Below, in pieces: positions 37,182 to 46,539 of a DNA stretch of 64,000 nt. The notes below the pieces were generated by a model. It was not told the origin of the DNA, searched no databases, and was given only the letters and a program-made list of their open reading frames with translations. Both the position numbers and the translations under genes were made by a program. This stretch comes from JAEZDP01 sp964430855 (GTDB lineage Bacteria; Acidobacteriota; Vicinamibacteria; Vicinamibacterales; Vicinamibacteraceae): contig CAYSHC010000005.1 of the NCBI GenBank assembly GCA_964430855.1, positions 21,211-85,210 on the forward strand, given 5' to 3'. Numbering within the stretch: the stretch's first letter is position 1; each line of letters opens with the position of its first letter.

Positions 37182-40100
37182 GTGCTCGTGCGCCCTACCC
37201 TCCCCTCCCCCGCTCGCCTCGCCTGGCTCGCCGCGGCGCTCCTGCTCCTTGCCCCCGTCCCGGCGCGGGCGGTCGACGACGTCAAGGCCGACACCTGGAC
37301 CGTCAGCGACGGCCTGCCCCAGAACACCGTGACGGGCCTGGCCCAGGATGAACGCGGATACCTGTGGGTGGCCACGCGGAAGGGCCTTGCCCGCTTCGAC
37401 GGCCTCGAGTTCCAGGCCGCCGGCATCGTCGACGGCATCGACCTCTCCACCCGTCGCCTGACTGCACTCGTCCACGACGGCGCCGGCCTCTGGATTGGCA
37501 CCTACGGCACCGGTCTCTTCTACCTGCGCGACGGACGCCTGAAGGCCTTCGGCCCCGACGAGGGCATCCCCGCCGGCACCATCTGGGACCTCCGCCGCGA
37601 CCGCCGCGGACGCGTCTGGGCCGCCACCGCCGGCGGCGCCCGCGTCCTCGAGCACGGCACATGGCAGGCGCCCGCTGTCCCCGACGGCGCCGCCCACGCC
37701 GTGTCCAGCGTCGTCGTCGACCGCCTGGACCGCACGTGGCTCGGCTCCTCCACCGACGGCGTCATCCGGCTGGACGCTGACGGCACGCGCCGCTTCGGCA
37801 CCGACGCCGGCCTGCCCTCGCGTCGCGTGTTCTCGCTGAGCGAGGACGCCGACGGCCGCATCTGGGCCGCCACGCCCAGGGGCGTCGCCCGCTTCGACGA
37901 GGCGCGCCAGCGCTTCGCGGTCGTCGAGGCCCTCCGCGGCGTGCACGCCTACCAGGTGCTGGTCGCGCGGACCGGTGACGCCTGGGTCGCCACCTACGGA
38001 CGCGGCCTGCTCCGCGTGACGGCCGACGGCTCGGTCACGGCCATCCCGCAGGTGGGCTCCGACTTCGTCGTGGCCCTCACCGAGGACCGCGACGGCGCGA
38101 TCTGGGTGGGTACGGTGAGCGGCGGATTGACACGCCTGCTCCACGTCGAGCGCGAGCTCATCGACCACGACGACGGCATGCCGAACTTCCCCGTGACGAC
38201 GGTCTACCAGGCCCGCGACGGGGCGTACTGGGCCGGCACGCTCGGCGGCGGCCTCGTCCGCCTCGATGCCGGCACGCGGCGCCGGCTGGCCAGGATCGCC
38301 GGCCTGCCGAGCGACAGCATCACGTCGGTGGCGGGCGCCTCGGGCCCGTCGCAGGTGTGGGTCGGGACCAACGGCGCCGGCGCCGTGCGCGTCGCCGACG
38401 GCCGCGTCGTCGAGCAGCTCGGCCCGGAGGTCGTCGGCCCGCTGGTGCGCACCATCGAGCATGGCGGCAGGGGCCGCTACTACTTCGCGGGCAGCGGCCT
38501 CGTGCGCCGCGAGACGGACGGCACGCTGCGGCGCTGGACGCGCGCGGACGGCCTGCGCAGCGAGGACCTGCGCGCGCTCTACTCCACGCCGGCGGGACTG
38601 TACATCGGCACGTTCGGCGGCGGCCTCAGCCTGCTCCTGCCGGACGACACGCTGCGCACGTGGGGCCCCGACGAGGGCCTGCACAACGCGTTTGTCACGT
38701 CCATCCACGTGGACGACGCCGATACCGTGTGGATCGGCACCTACGGCGGCGGCCTCTTCCGCCTGAAGGACGGCGCCATCGCGCAGATCGACGAGGCCCA
38801 TGGCCTCGACGACAACGTCGTCTTCGACATCATGGAGGACCGCAGCCGGCGGCTCTGGCTGATGATGAACCAGGGGGTCAGCGTCGTGGCGATCGACGCG
38901 GCCAACCGTGTGGCCGACGGCGCGCTCGACGTCCTGCCCTCGACCTTCCTCGGCGAAGCGGAAGGCATCTCGGGCTTCGACGGCACCGACGGCAATCAGC
39001 CACAGAGCTGGCTCGCCCGCGATGGCCGCATCTGGTTCGCCACGACAACAGGCGTGGCGATTGTCGACCCGTCACGCGTCGGCGCGCCGGCCGTGCCGCC
39101 TCCTGTCCACGTCGATCGTCTCGTCGTCCGCGACCGCGACGTCCCCCTGGCGGACGACGGCCTGGAGATCGCGGCGCGCGACCTGCTCATCGCCTTCAGC
39201 GCACCCGAGCTCCGCAACGCGGCCCGGCTCCGCTACCAGCACCGCCTGGTCGGCTACGACGACGAGTGGTCCGCGCCGGGGACGGCACGCACGGCGTCGT
39301 TCACGAATCTGCCGCCTGGCACCTACACCTTCGAGGTCCGCGCGCAGCTCGGACGTGGCGGCCCGTTCACCGCGCCGACTGCCGTCACCTTCAGCATCCC
39401 GCCATACTTCTACGAGACACGCTGGTTCCACGCGCTCGTCGGCCTCGCGCTGACCGCCATGCTGGCGGCCGCTTACTGGCTGCGCATCCGGGGCCTGCGG
39501 CGTCGCGAGGAGACGCTCCAGCAGCTGGTCGACACGCGCACGGCCGCCCTGCGTCACGAGGTGAGCGAGCGGACGCGCGTCGCCGAGGAGCGTCGGCTGC
39601 TCGACGAGCGCATGCAGCAGGCCCAGCGGCAGGAAGGCATGGGCGCGCTGGCCAGCGGGATGGCGCACGACTTCAACAACCTGCTGGTCGGCGTCCTCGG
39701 CGAAGCGAGCCTCGCGCTCGCCGACCTCGCCCCCGGGACACGGGCACGCGCCCACCTCCAGCGCATCGAGCAGGCAGCGCTCGAGGCGCGCGACCTCACG
39801 GCGCAGATGCTCGCCTACGCGGGCCGCGGCGGCTGCGTGCGCACGCGCGTCGACATCGGGCGCATCCTCCGCGACACCGTGCGGCTGATGTCGCCCATCG
39901 TCGGGCGTGGCGTCGCCGTCAGCGTCAGCGTGCCTGCAGATCTGCCCGATGTCGAGGGGGATCCGTCCCAGCTGCGGCAGGTCGTGCAGAACCTTTTGAC
40001 CAACGCCGTCGACGCCATCGGTGACGGCCCCGGGCGCATCGAGGTCCGCGCCGAGGCGTGCATCGGCGACGCTCGCGACGGGCGAGCGCTGGCGCACAGG

Positions 40101-40763
40101 CGTTGCGTGCGTATCCAGGTCAGCGACGACGGCGCGGGTATGGACGCGGCGACGGCCGCGCGCGTGTTCGACCCGCTCTTCTCGACCAAGCCCGAGGGCG
40201 GCGGCCTCGGCCTTGCCGCCGCCCATGGCATCGTGCGCAGCCACGGCGGCAGCATCGCCGTGGACAGCGGGCCGGGATGCGGCACCACGTTCGCCGTGCT
40301 GCTGCCCTGCCGGGACGTCACGGCGCGCACGCCCGGAGCGGCGCCAGGCGTCGGCGCCATCGCAGGCGACCCCGCGGATGCCGACGCCCCCGTCGTCCTC
40401 GTGGTGGACGACGAGCGGACGGTTCGCGACGTGGCGCGCGCCGCCCTGGCGGCAGCCGGCTTTCAGGTGGAACTCGTCGACTCGGGCGAGGCGGCCATCG
40501 CGGCCTTCCGCGAGGCACCCGACCGGTTCGGTCTCGTCGTGCTCGACCTGACGATGCCAGGCGCGAGCGGACGGCACGTGTTCGAGGCGATTCGTCGCAT
40601 CTGCCCGTCGATGCCGGTGCTCCTGACGAGCGGCTTTCCGGCCGAGGAGGTCAGCGACCTGATCGCGGAGCCGCTGGTGACCTTCATCGCCAAGCCGTGG
40701 CGCCCGCACGACCTCGTCGCGCGCGGCCGGGAGCTGCTCCGGGGCCGTCCCGTGGCCTCGTGA
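37182..40763 (+). CDS. Reg_prop/Y_Y_Y hybrid sensor histidine kinase
   Basis: About 1193 residues. Signal peptide (ending VPARA); two seven-bladed Reg_prop propellers (repeated WVATRKGLARF/WIGTYGGGLF-type blades, about 40-640); Y_Y_Y domain (about 650-740); one membrane helix (FHALVGLALTAMLAAAYWL); kinase core with the His in ASGMAHDFNNLLVG (about 828), N-box NLLTNAVDAI and DDGAGMD; receiver domain with Asp in LVVLDLTMPG (about 1121). No DNA-binding domain follows, unlike classical hybrid two-component regulators. Periplasmic ligands are often oligosaccharides, but this one is unknown. GTG 37182 or 37188 is the start. The open frame upstream crosses the palindromic element and is not coding. 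Confidence 0.87.
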   Translation: MLVRPTLPSPARLAWLAAALLLLAPVPARAVDDVKADTWTVSDGLPQNTVTGLAQDERGYLWVATRKGLARFDGLEFQAAGIVDGIDLSTRRLTALVHDGAGLWIGTYGTGLFYLRDGRLKAFGPDEGIPAGTIWDLRRDRRGRVWAATAGGARVLEHGTWQAPAVPDGAAHAVSSVVVDRLDRTWLGSSTDGVIRLDADGTRRFGTDAGLPSRRVFSLSEDADGRIWAATPRGVARFDEARQRFAVVEALRGVHAYQVLVARTGDAWVATYGRGLLRVTADGSVTAIPQVGSDFVVALTEDRDGAIWVGTVSGGLTRLLHVERELIDHDDGMPNFPVTTVYQARDGAYWAGTLGGGLVRLDAGTRRRLARIAGLPSDSITSVAGASGPSQVWVGTNGAGAVRVADGRVVEQLGPEVVGPLVRTIEHGGRGRYYFAGSGLVRRETDGTLRRWTRADGLRSEDLRALYSTPAGLYIGTFGGGLSLLLPDDTLRTWGPDEGLHNAFVTSIHVDDADTVWIGTYGGGLFRLKDGAIAQIDEAHGLDDNVVFDIMEDRSRRLWLMMNQGVSVVAIDAANRVADGALDVLPSTFLGEAEGISGFDGTDGNQPQSWLARDGRIWFATTTGVAIVDPSRVGAPAVPPPVHVDRLVVRDRDVPLADDGLEIAARDLLIAFSAPELRNAARLRYQHRLVGYDDEWSAPGTARTASFTNLPPGTYTFEVRAQLGRGGPFTAPTAVTFSIPPYFYETRWFHALVGLALTAMLAAAYWLRIRGLRRREETLQQLVDTRTAALRHEVSERTRVAEERRLLDERMQQAQRQEGMGALASGMAHDFNNLLVGVLGEASLALADLAPGTRARAHLQRIEQAALEARDLTAQMLAYAGRGGCVRTRVDIGRILRDTVRLMSPIVGRGVAVSVSVPADLPDVEGDPSQLRQVVQNLLTNAVDAIGDGPGRIEVRAEACIGDARDGRALAHRRCVRIQVSDDGAGMDAATAARVFDPLFSTKPEGGGLGLAAAHGIVRSHGGSIAVDSGPGCGTTFAVLLPCRDVTARTPGAAPGVGAIAGDPADADAPVVLVVDDERTVRDVARAALAAAGFQVELVDSGEAAIAAFREAPDRFGLVVLDLTMPGASGRHVFEAIRRICPSMPVLLTSGFPAEEVSDLIAEPLVTFIAKPWRPHDLVARGRELLRGRPVAS

Positions 40764-40774
40764 TACGATCGCCG

Positions 40775-41710
40775 GTGGCCGCCCCGGCGCACGTCGCCGC
40801 CCACCGTGTCATGAGCACCGTCTCTCCGCTTCACGTCATCCGCCCGCGACAGCCCAAGCCCGAATGGCTCAAGGTGAAAGCCCCGGGCTCGGAGAACTAC
40901 CTGCGGCTGAAGCAGCTGATGCGCGGCCTCCAGCTGCACACCGTCTGCGAGGAGGCGCGCTGCCCGAACATCGGCGAGTGCTGGCACCACGGCACGGCGA
41001 CGTTCATGATCCTGGGCGACGTCTGCACCCGCAACTGCGGCTACTGCGCCGTCGCGCACGGCAAGCCGCCCACGCTCGACCTCGAGGAGCCGGCGCGCGT
41101 CGGCAACGCCGTCGAGGTGCTGGGGCTGAGCTACGTGGTCATCACCTCGGTGGACCGCGACGACCTGCCAGATGGCGGCGCCTGGATCTTCGCCGCGACG
41201 ATCCGCGAGACGCGCCGGCGGCGTCCCTCGTGCCGCATCGAGGTCCTCATTCCCGACTTCCAGGGTGACGAGGCCGCGCTACGCACGGTGCTCGACGCAC
41301 GTCCCGACGTGCTGAACCACAACACCGAGACCGTGCCGCGCCTCTACCGGAAGGCGCGCTCGGGCGGACGTTACCCGCGCACGCTCGAACTGCTGCGGCG
41401 CTCGAAAGCCTACGCCCCCGACATCCCGACCAAGACGGGGCTCATGCTCGGCCTCGGCGAGACGCACGACGAGATCGTCGAGGTGCTCAGGGATCTGCGT
41501 CGCGTGGACGTCGACATCCTGACGCTCGGCCAGTACCTCCGGCCCAGCGAGCAGCACCTCGAGATGGTGCGCTACTACCACCCCGACGAGTTCGATGAGC
41601 TCAAGCGCATCGCCCTCGACCTCGGGTTCGGCCACGTCGAGTCGGGTCCGCTGGTCCGCAGCTCCTACCACGCGCACGAACAGGCCGACAGCCTGATGAC
41701 CGGCCGCTGA
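40775..41710 (+). CDS. lipA: Lipoyl synthase
   Basis: A radical-SAM enzyme that inserts two sulfurs into protein-bound octanoyl groups, making the lipoyl cofactor needed by the pyruvate dehydrogenase encoded about 4 kb away. The auxiliary cluster motif is CEEARCPNIGEC, the radical SAM motif is CTRNCGYC, and the C-terminal RSSYHA Ser ligand is present. GTG 40775 has TACGAT five nt upstream. ATG 40811 (MSTVSPLH) is the alternative and gives the usual length of 299 residues. No lipB is in the window. The downstream UDG gene overlaps its stop (TGATG). Confidence 0.93.
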   Translation: MAAPAHVAAHRVMSTVSPLHVIRPRQPKPEWLKVKAPGSENYLRLKQLMRGLQLHTVCEEARCPNIGECWHHGTATFMILGDVCTRNCGYCAVAHGKPPTLDLEEPARVGNAVEVLGLSYVVITSVDRDDLPDGGAWIFAATIRETRRRRPSCRIEVLIPDFQGDEAALRTVLDARPDVLNHNTETVPRLYRKARSGGRYPRTLELLRRSKAYAPDIPTKTGLMLGLGETHDEIVEVLRDLRRVDVDILTLGQYLRPSEQHLEMVRYYHPDEFDELKRIALDLGFGHVESGPLVRSSYHAHEQADSLMTGR

Positions 41711-42507
41711 TGCCCGACGGCGGGACGCGCGGGCGCTCGCGCAGCGGCGCATCGGCCGCCGCGCTGCAGCAGCGCCTCCGCGACTATCCACGTCAGCGCC
41801 CGGTGCCGCGCCCGCTGGCGCGCGTCCACCGCGACGTCATCGCGTGCGAGCGCTGCCCGCGCCTGCGGTCCTGGTGCACCGCCGTCGCCGAGACGCGCCG
41901 GGCCGCCTACCGCGACGAGACGTACTGGGCACGCCCCGTGCCCGGCTTCGGCGACGCGCAGGCCCGCATCCTCGTCGTCGGGCTCGCGCCGGCAGCGCAC
42001 GGGGCGAATCGCACCGGCCGCGTGTTCACGGGCGACGGCCTCAACGGCTCGGGCGACTTCCTGCTGCGCGCGATGCACGCCGCCGGACTCGCCAACCGGA
42101 CATCGTCATCCCACCCCGACGACGGGCTGCAGCTCCATGACGCGTACATCGCCGCGGCCGTGAGGTGTGCGCCCCCCGACAACAAGCCGCTCCCGATCGA
42201 GCTCGAGACGTGCCTCGTGCATCTCGACAACGAATGGCGCGCGCTGCCGCGCGTGCGCGTGGTGGTCGTGCTCGGCCGGTTTGCCTACGACGCCTGGTGC
42301 CGGCTGCTCGCGCGCCGCGGCACGAGGCCCGGGCCGCGGACGTTCGCGCACGGCCAGGTGCTGCCGCCCCCGGCGCCGGGGCTGCCCGGCGTCGTGCAGT
42401 CGTACCATCCGTCACGGCAGAACACGCACACCGGACGCCTCACCGACGCCATGCTCGCCGGCGTCTTCGCGGCCGCACGCGACCTTGCCGACGCCCCGCC
42501 GGGATAA
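41710..42507 (+). CDS. Uracil-DNA glycosylase, family 5 (UDGb) type
   Basis: 265 residues. The active-site segment VGLAPAAHGANRTGRVFTGD and the SYHPSRQNTHTGRLT motif are those of Fe-S uracil-DNA glycosylase B. The four cluster Cys candidates are ACERCPRLRSWC and the later VRCAPP. It removes uracil and other deaminated bases from DNA. The start ATG overlaps the lipA stop, so the two genes are co-translated although unrelated in pathway. Confidence 0.87.
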   Translation: MPDGGTRGRSRSGASAAALQQRLRDYPRQRPVPRPLARVHRDVIACERCPRLRSWCTAVAETRRAAYRDETYWARPVPGFGDAQARILVVGLAPAAHGANRTGRVFTGDGLNGSGDFLLRAMHAAGLANRTSSSHPDDGLQLHDAYIAAAVRCAPPDNKPLPIELETCLVHLDNEWRALPRVRVVVVLGRFAYDAWCRLLARRGTRPGPRTFAHGQVLPPPAPGLPGVVQSYHPSRQNTHTGRLTDAMLAGVFAAARDLADAPPG

Positions 42508-42510
42508 GCC

Positions 42511-43251
42511 ATGCCTCCCGCGCCCGTCGACCTGCTGACGCTGTGCCTGGCCGCGGTGCTCATCGGCCTGTCGAAAGGAGGGGTCGGTGGCGCGCTGCCC
42601 CCGATCCTCGCGACGCTCGTCATCAGCGAGCGCTCGTCGGTCGCCGCGGCGATCGCGCTCTCGACGCCGATGCTGCTCGTGGGCGACGCCATCGCGCTGT
42701 GGACGTACTGGCGGCTGTGGGACGTCCGCCACGCGCGCATGCTGCTGCCGGCCGGCGCGGCCGGCGTCGGCATCGGCATCTTCCTGCTGCGCGGACTGCC
42801 CGACGCGCTGCTGCGCCGCTGGCTCGGCCTGGCCGGGCTTGTCGTCGTCGGCTACAAGCTGTACGTGCAGTGGCACGGGCCCGACCGCCACGTCCACAGG
42901 GCCTGGCACGCCCCCCTCGCCGGCCTGCTCGGCGGCACGAGCTCGGCGATGCTGAACGCGGGCGGCCCGCCGATTGCGGCGTACCTGCTGCTCCAGCACC
43001 TTTCGCCGGTCACCTTCACGGCGACCAACACGGCGTTCTTCTCGGTCGTGAACGTGCTCAAGGTGCCCGGCTCGCTTGCCGCCGGCGTGATCGCGCCGGG
43101 CGAGCTCCTGTGGCCGCTGATGGTCTGCCCGCTGGTTGCCGCCGGCGTCTTCGTCGGGCGGCGGTTCATCCTCTGGGTGGATCCGCGCGTCTTCGACCGG
43201 CTGATGACCGCCATCCTGGTGATGGCGTGCCTGTGGCTCATTACGAGCTGA
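42511..43251 (+). CDS. TSUP-family (TauE/SafE) membrane transporter
   Basis: 246 residues with about eight hydrophobic segments in two halves, each beginning with a TSUP-type glycine-rich turn (GLSKGGVGGALPP; LGGTSSAMLNAGGPP). Members export sulfite, sulfoacetate or other organosulfur anions. The substrate is not predictable. It starts 3 nt after the UDG gene and is probably the third gene of the lipA operon. Confidence 0.87.
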   Translation: MPPAPVDLLTLCLAAVLIGLSKGGVGGALPPILATLVISERSSVAAAIALSTPMLLVGDAIALWTYWRLWDVRHARMLLPAGAAGVGIGIFLLRGLPDALLRRWLGLAGLVVVGYKLYVQWHGPDRHVHRAWHAPLAGLLGGTSSAMLNAGGPPIAAYLLLQHLSPVTFTATNTAFFSVVNVLKVPGSLAAGVIAPGELLWPLMVCPLVAAGVFVGRRFILWVDPRVFDRLMTAILVMACLWLITS

Positions 43252-43269
43252 GGTCCTGTCGAGCGACCC

Positions 43270-43980
43270 CTACCGGCTCAGGCTGACGGTGTCGCCGGGC
43301 GAGAGGCGGTCGACGTGCACACCCTCGGGCAGCAGCGGCACGAACGCGTCCACGGTGCCGGTGAGCACCGGAAACGTCCCGAAGTGCGTGGGCACCACGC
43401 GGCGGACGCCGAGGAACTCGACGGCCCTGGCGGCCTGCTCGGGGCCCATCGTGAAGCGGTCGCCGATCGGCAGGATGGCCGCGTCCGGGGCGTAGAGCTC
43501 GGCGAGCAGACGCATGTCCGAGAACACGCACGTGTCGCCCGCGTGGTAGAGCGTGTAGCCGTCCTCGAAACGGACCATGAAGCCGGCCGGCGGACCCAGA
43601 TAGATGATCTGGTTGTCGGGCGTCACGAAGCCGCCGCTGTGGAACGCCTGCGTCATCGTGATGCGCAGGCCGCGTACCTCGATGGTGCCGCCGACGTTCA
43701 TCGGCTCGACGCTGGTGATGCCCTGCCAGCCGAGCCATGTCGTCACCTCCCAGGCGCCGACGACCGTCGCCCCGCTGGCCTTCGCCACGCGCACGAGGTC
43801 GGCCGTGTGGTCGTTGTGCCCGTGCGTGACGAGGATCAGGTCGAGCGGCCCGAGGTCTGCCTTGAACCGCTCGGGACATGACGGGTTGTCGGTGAGGAAC
43901 GGGTCGATCACGCCGCGCACGCCGCCCGGCGTGGTGAACAGGAACGTCCCGTGGCCGAGCCACGTCAGTGAGAGCGCCAT
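43270..43980 (-). CDS. Metallo-beta-lactamase-fold hydrolase (UPF0173 type)
   Basis: 236 residues. The metal site is LVTHGHNDHTAD. Other ligand positions are in LYHAGDTCVFSD and RVVPTHFGTF. It is the UlaG-like/UPF0173 branch of the fold, whose substrate is generally unknown. The gene is last in the minus-strand aceE-aceF-lpd run, starting 9 nt beyond the lpd stop, so it is likely co-transcribed with it. It has no evident role in the complex. Confidence 0.85.
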   Translation of the reverse strand: MALSLTWLGHGTFLFTTPGGVRGVIDPFLTDNPSCPERFKADLGPLDLILVTHGHNDHTADLVRVAKASGATVVGAWEVTTWLGWQGITSVEPMNVGGTIEVRGLRITMTQAFHSGGFVTPDNQIIYLGPPAGFMVRFEDGYTLYHAGDTCVFSDMRLLAELYAPDAAILPIGDRFTMGPEQAARAVEFLGVRRVVPTHFGTFPVLTGTVDAFVPLLPEGVHVDRLSPGDTVSLSR

Positions 43981-43989
43981 GGCCGTGTA

Positions 43990-45408
43990 CTACTGCTTCT
44001 TCTTCGGTCGATGGTAGTTGGTCGCGGTGCCGTGGAAGACCTCGGCCGCTTCCATGATCGTCTCCGACAGCGTCGGGTGCGCGTGGATGGTGAACTTCAG
44101 GTCGTTCACCACGGCGGCCATCTCCACGGCGAGCGTGCCCTCGGCGATCAGCTCGCCGGCGTTCACCCCGACGATGCCGACGCCGAGCACGCGCTCGGTC
44201 TTCGGGTCGACGATGAGCTTGGTGAGGCCGTCGTTGCGATCGACGGTCGTGGCGCGCCCGGACGCGCCCCACGGGAACTTCGCCACCTCGACCTCGATGC
44301 CCTGCTTCTTCGCCTCGTCCTCGGTGAGGCCGCACCACGCGAGCTCGGGGTCGGTGAAGACGACGGCCGGGATCGCGGCCGGCTCGTAGGCGACCTTGTG
44401 GCCGGCGATGTGCTCGACGGCGATCTTGGCCTCGTAGGTTGCCTTGTGCGCGAGCATCGGCTCGCCGGCGACGTCGCCGATCGCGTAGATGTGCGGCTCG
44501 GTGGTGCGCCGCTGCGCGTCCACCTGGATGAAGCCGCGCTGGTCGACGGTGACCTTCGTCTTCTCGATGCCCGGGACGTGGCCGTTGGGCCGCCGTCCGA
44601 TCGCGACGAGCACCTGGTCGAACACCTGCTCCTTCGGATCGGCGTTGCCCTCGAAGGTGACCGTGACGCCGTCCGGACCCTCGGTCATCGACACGACCTT
44701 CGTGCCGAGCATCACCTGTCTGCAGATCTTCCTGATGCGCTTGGCGAGGACGTTGACCAGATCGCGGTCCGCGCCGGGCAGCAGGCCGTCGGTCATCTCG
44801 ACGACCGACACCTCGGCGCCAAGCGCCGCGTACACCGACCCGAGCTCCAGGCCGATGTAGCCGCCGCCGACGACGAGCAGGCTCTTCGGCACGCGCGGCA
44901 GCTCGAGGGCACCTGTCGAGTCGAGCAGGCGCTCCGGGCTGATCGACACGTTCGGCAGCGTCGCCGGGCGCGAGCCCGTCGCGATGATGCACTTGTCGAA
45001 GCGCACGGTCTGCTCGCCGCCGTCGGCGAGCGCGACGCTGAGCGTGTGGCTGTCGACGAAGCTCGCGCGGCCGTGGATGTACGGGATCTTGCGCTGGCGG
45101 GTCAGCGTGCCGAGCCCGCCCGTCAGCTTGTCCACCACGCCCTGCTTGAAGCCGCGCAGCCTGTCGACGTCGATCGTCGGCGTGCCGAAGTCGATGCCCC
45201 ACGCCGAGGCGTGGCTGGCCTCGGACAGGAGCTTCGCGACGTGCAGCAGCGCCTTCGACGGGATGCACCCGCGGTAGGTGCAGACGCCGCCGGGGTTCGG
45301 CTCGTCGCTGATCATCGTCACGGGGAGGCCGAGGTCCGCGGCCAGGAAGGCGGCGGCGTGGCCGCCCGGGCCGGCGCCGATCACGACTAGGGGCAGAGTC
45401 TCAGGCAT
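43990..45408 (-). CDS. lpdA: Dihydrolipoyl dehydrogenase (E3)
   Basis: 472 residues. FAD-binding GAGPGGHAAA, redox disulfide GGVCTYRGCIPSK, NAD-binding VVGGGYIGLELGS, second FAD motif YAIGDVAG and the catalytic His-Glu pair in IHAHPTLSE are all present. It reoxidises dihydrolipoamide of the E2 subunit encoded upstream. The spacing to aceF is 6 nt. Length and motifs are normal and there is no N-terminal lipoyl domain. Confidence 0.95.
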   Translation of the reverse strand: MPETLPLVVIGAGPGGHAAAFLAADLGLPVTMISDEPNPGGVCTYRGCIPSKALLHVAKLLSEASHASAWGIDFGTPTIDVDRLRGFKQGVVDKLTGGLGTLTRQRKIPYIHGRASFVDSHTLSVALADGGEQTVRFDKCIIATGSRPATLPNVSISPERLLDSTGALELPRVPKSLLVVGGGYIGLELGSVYAALGAEVSVVEMTDGLLPGADRDLVNVLAKRIRKICRQVMLGTKVVSMTEGPDGVTVTFEGNADPKEQVFDQVLVAIGRRPNGHVPGIEKTKVTVDQRGFIQVDAQRRTTEPHIYAIGDVAGEPMLAHKATYEAKIAVEHIAGHKVAYEPAAIPAVVFTDPELAWCGLTEDEAKKQGIEVEVAKFPWGASGRATTVDRNDGLTKLIVDPKTERVLGVGIVGVNAGELIAEGTLAVEMAAVVNDLKFTIHAHPTLSETIMEAAEVFHGTATNYHRPKKKQ

Positions 45409-45414
45409 GGGCGT

Positions 45415-46308
45415 CTAGAGCGACAGCACGAACGGCTGTTCCAGCGCGTCGGCGATGAACCGCAGGAAGCGCATGGCGTCGGCGCCGTCGATCACGCGGT
45501 GGTCGTAGGAGAGCGAGAGCGGCAGCATCAGCCGCGGCTCGAACTCGCCGTCGCGCCACACCGGCTCCATCGCCGAACGCGACATCCCGAGGATGGCCAC
45601 CTCCGGATGGTTGACGATGGGCGTGAAGTACGTGCCGCCGATGCCGCCGAGGTTGGTGATGGTGAAGCAGCCGCCCGACATCTCCTCGAGCGACAGCTTG
45701 CCCTTGCGCGCCTTGTCGGCGAGCTCGCCCACCTCCGCCGCGATCTCGGTGATCGACTTGCGGTCGGCATCGCGGATCACCGGCACGAGCAGGCCGCGGT
45801 CGGTGTCGACGGCGAGGCCGACGTTCACGTAGTGCTTCTGGACGATCTCCTCGTTGGCAAGATCCACCGACACGTTGAAGTGCGGGAACTTCCGGAGCGC
45901 GATCGCGGCGACCTTCACGGCAATCGCCGTCACGGTGAGCTTGCCGCCGCCCTCCTCGACGCGCTTGCCGTACTGCTTGCGCAGCGCCTCGAGCTCGGTG
46001 ATGTCGGCCTTCTCGCACTGCGTGACGTGCGGCACCGTGTGCCAGCTGACCAGCATGCGCTCGGCCGTCTTGCGGCGGATGCCGCGCATGGCCTTGCGCT
46101 CGACCTCGCCGAACTGCGAGAAATCCGGCAGCGGCTCGCTGACGAGGCCGCCGCCCGTCGGCGCCGCCGCCGTCCGGGTGATGACCGACTTGGCGTGCGC
46201 CATGACGTCGGCCTGCGAGATGCGTCCGCCGGGGCCCGAGCCCTTGACGTCGGCGATGTCGAGGCCCAGCTCGCGCGCGAGCCGGCGCACCGACGGCGCC
46301 GCGGGCAC
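45415..46308 (-). CDS. aceF: Dihydrolipoamide acetyltransferase E2, C-terminal part
   Basis: E3/E1-binding domain (APSVRRLARELGLDIADVKG) and the full catalytic domain, with the active site SYDHRVIDGADA near the end. The sequence in the same frame continues upstream to 46539 through an Ala/Pro-rich linker (APAAAAPAKAPAEEEPKAQA) and then meets a TAG at 46540-46542. Beyond this lie the two lipoyl domains. GTG 46308 is the first likely start if this part is translated separately. As a separate protein it would lack any lipoyl domain. The intact gene would be 45415-47184. Confidence 0.85.
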   Translation of the reverse strand: MPAAPSVRRLARELGLDIADVKGSGPGGRISQADVMAHAKSVITRTAAAPTGGGLVSEPLPDFSQFGEVERKAMRGIRRKTAERMLVSWHTVPHVTQCEKADITELEALRKQYGKRVEEGGGKLTVTAIAVKVAAIALRKFPHFNVSVDLANEEIVQKHYVNVGLAVDTDRGLLVPVIRDADRKSITEIAAEVGELADKARKGKLSLEEMSGGCFTITNLGGIGGTYFTPIVNHPEVAILGMSRSAMEPVWRDGEFEPRLMLPLSLSYDHRVIDGADAMRFLRFIADALEQPFVLSL

Positions 46309-46539
46309 GTTGGGGCGGGGCGGCGCGAGCGCGCCGGACCCGGCGCCGGCCCGGACCTGCGCCGCGCGCGTCTCGGCCGCGTGGGGCTGCGCCTGCTTCC
46401 GCGCGGGGGCCTGCGCCGCCTCGGCCCGGGCCTGCGACTGGGCCTGCGACTGGGCCTGGGCCTTCGGCTCCTCCTCCGCCGGCGCCTTGGCCGGCGCGGC
46501 TGCCGCCGGCGCCGCCGCCGCGGCCGGCGCCCCTGCGCC

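Noticed and set aside
36156..40763. A 1535-residue frame including the hybrid kinase
   Set aside because: The first 1 kb is antisense to the IclR gene and runs through the palindromic element. A signal peptide appears only from about 37182.
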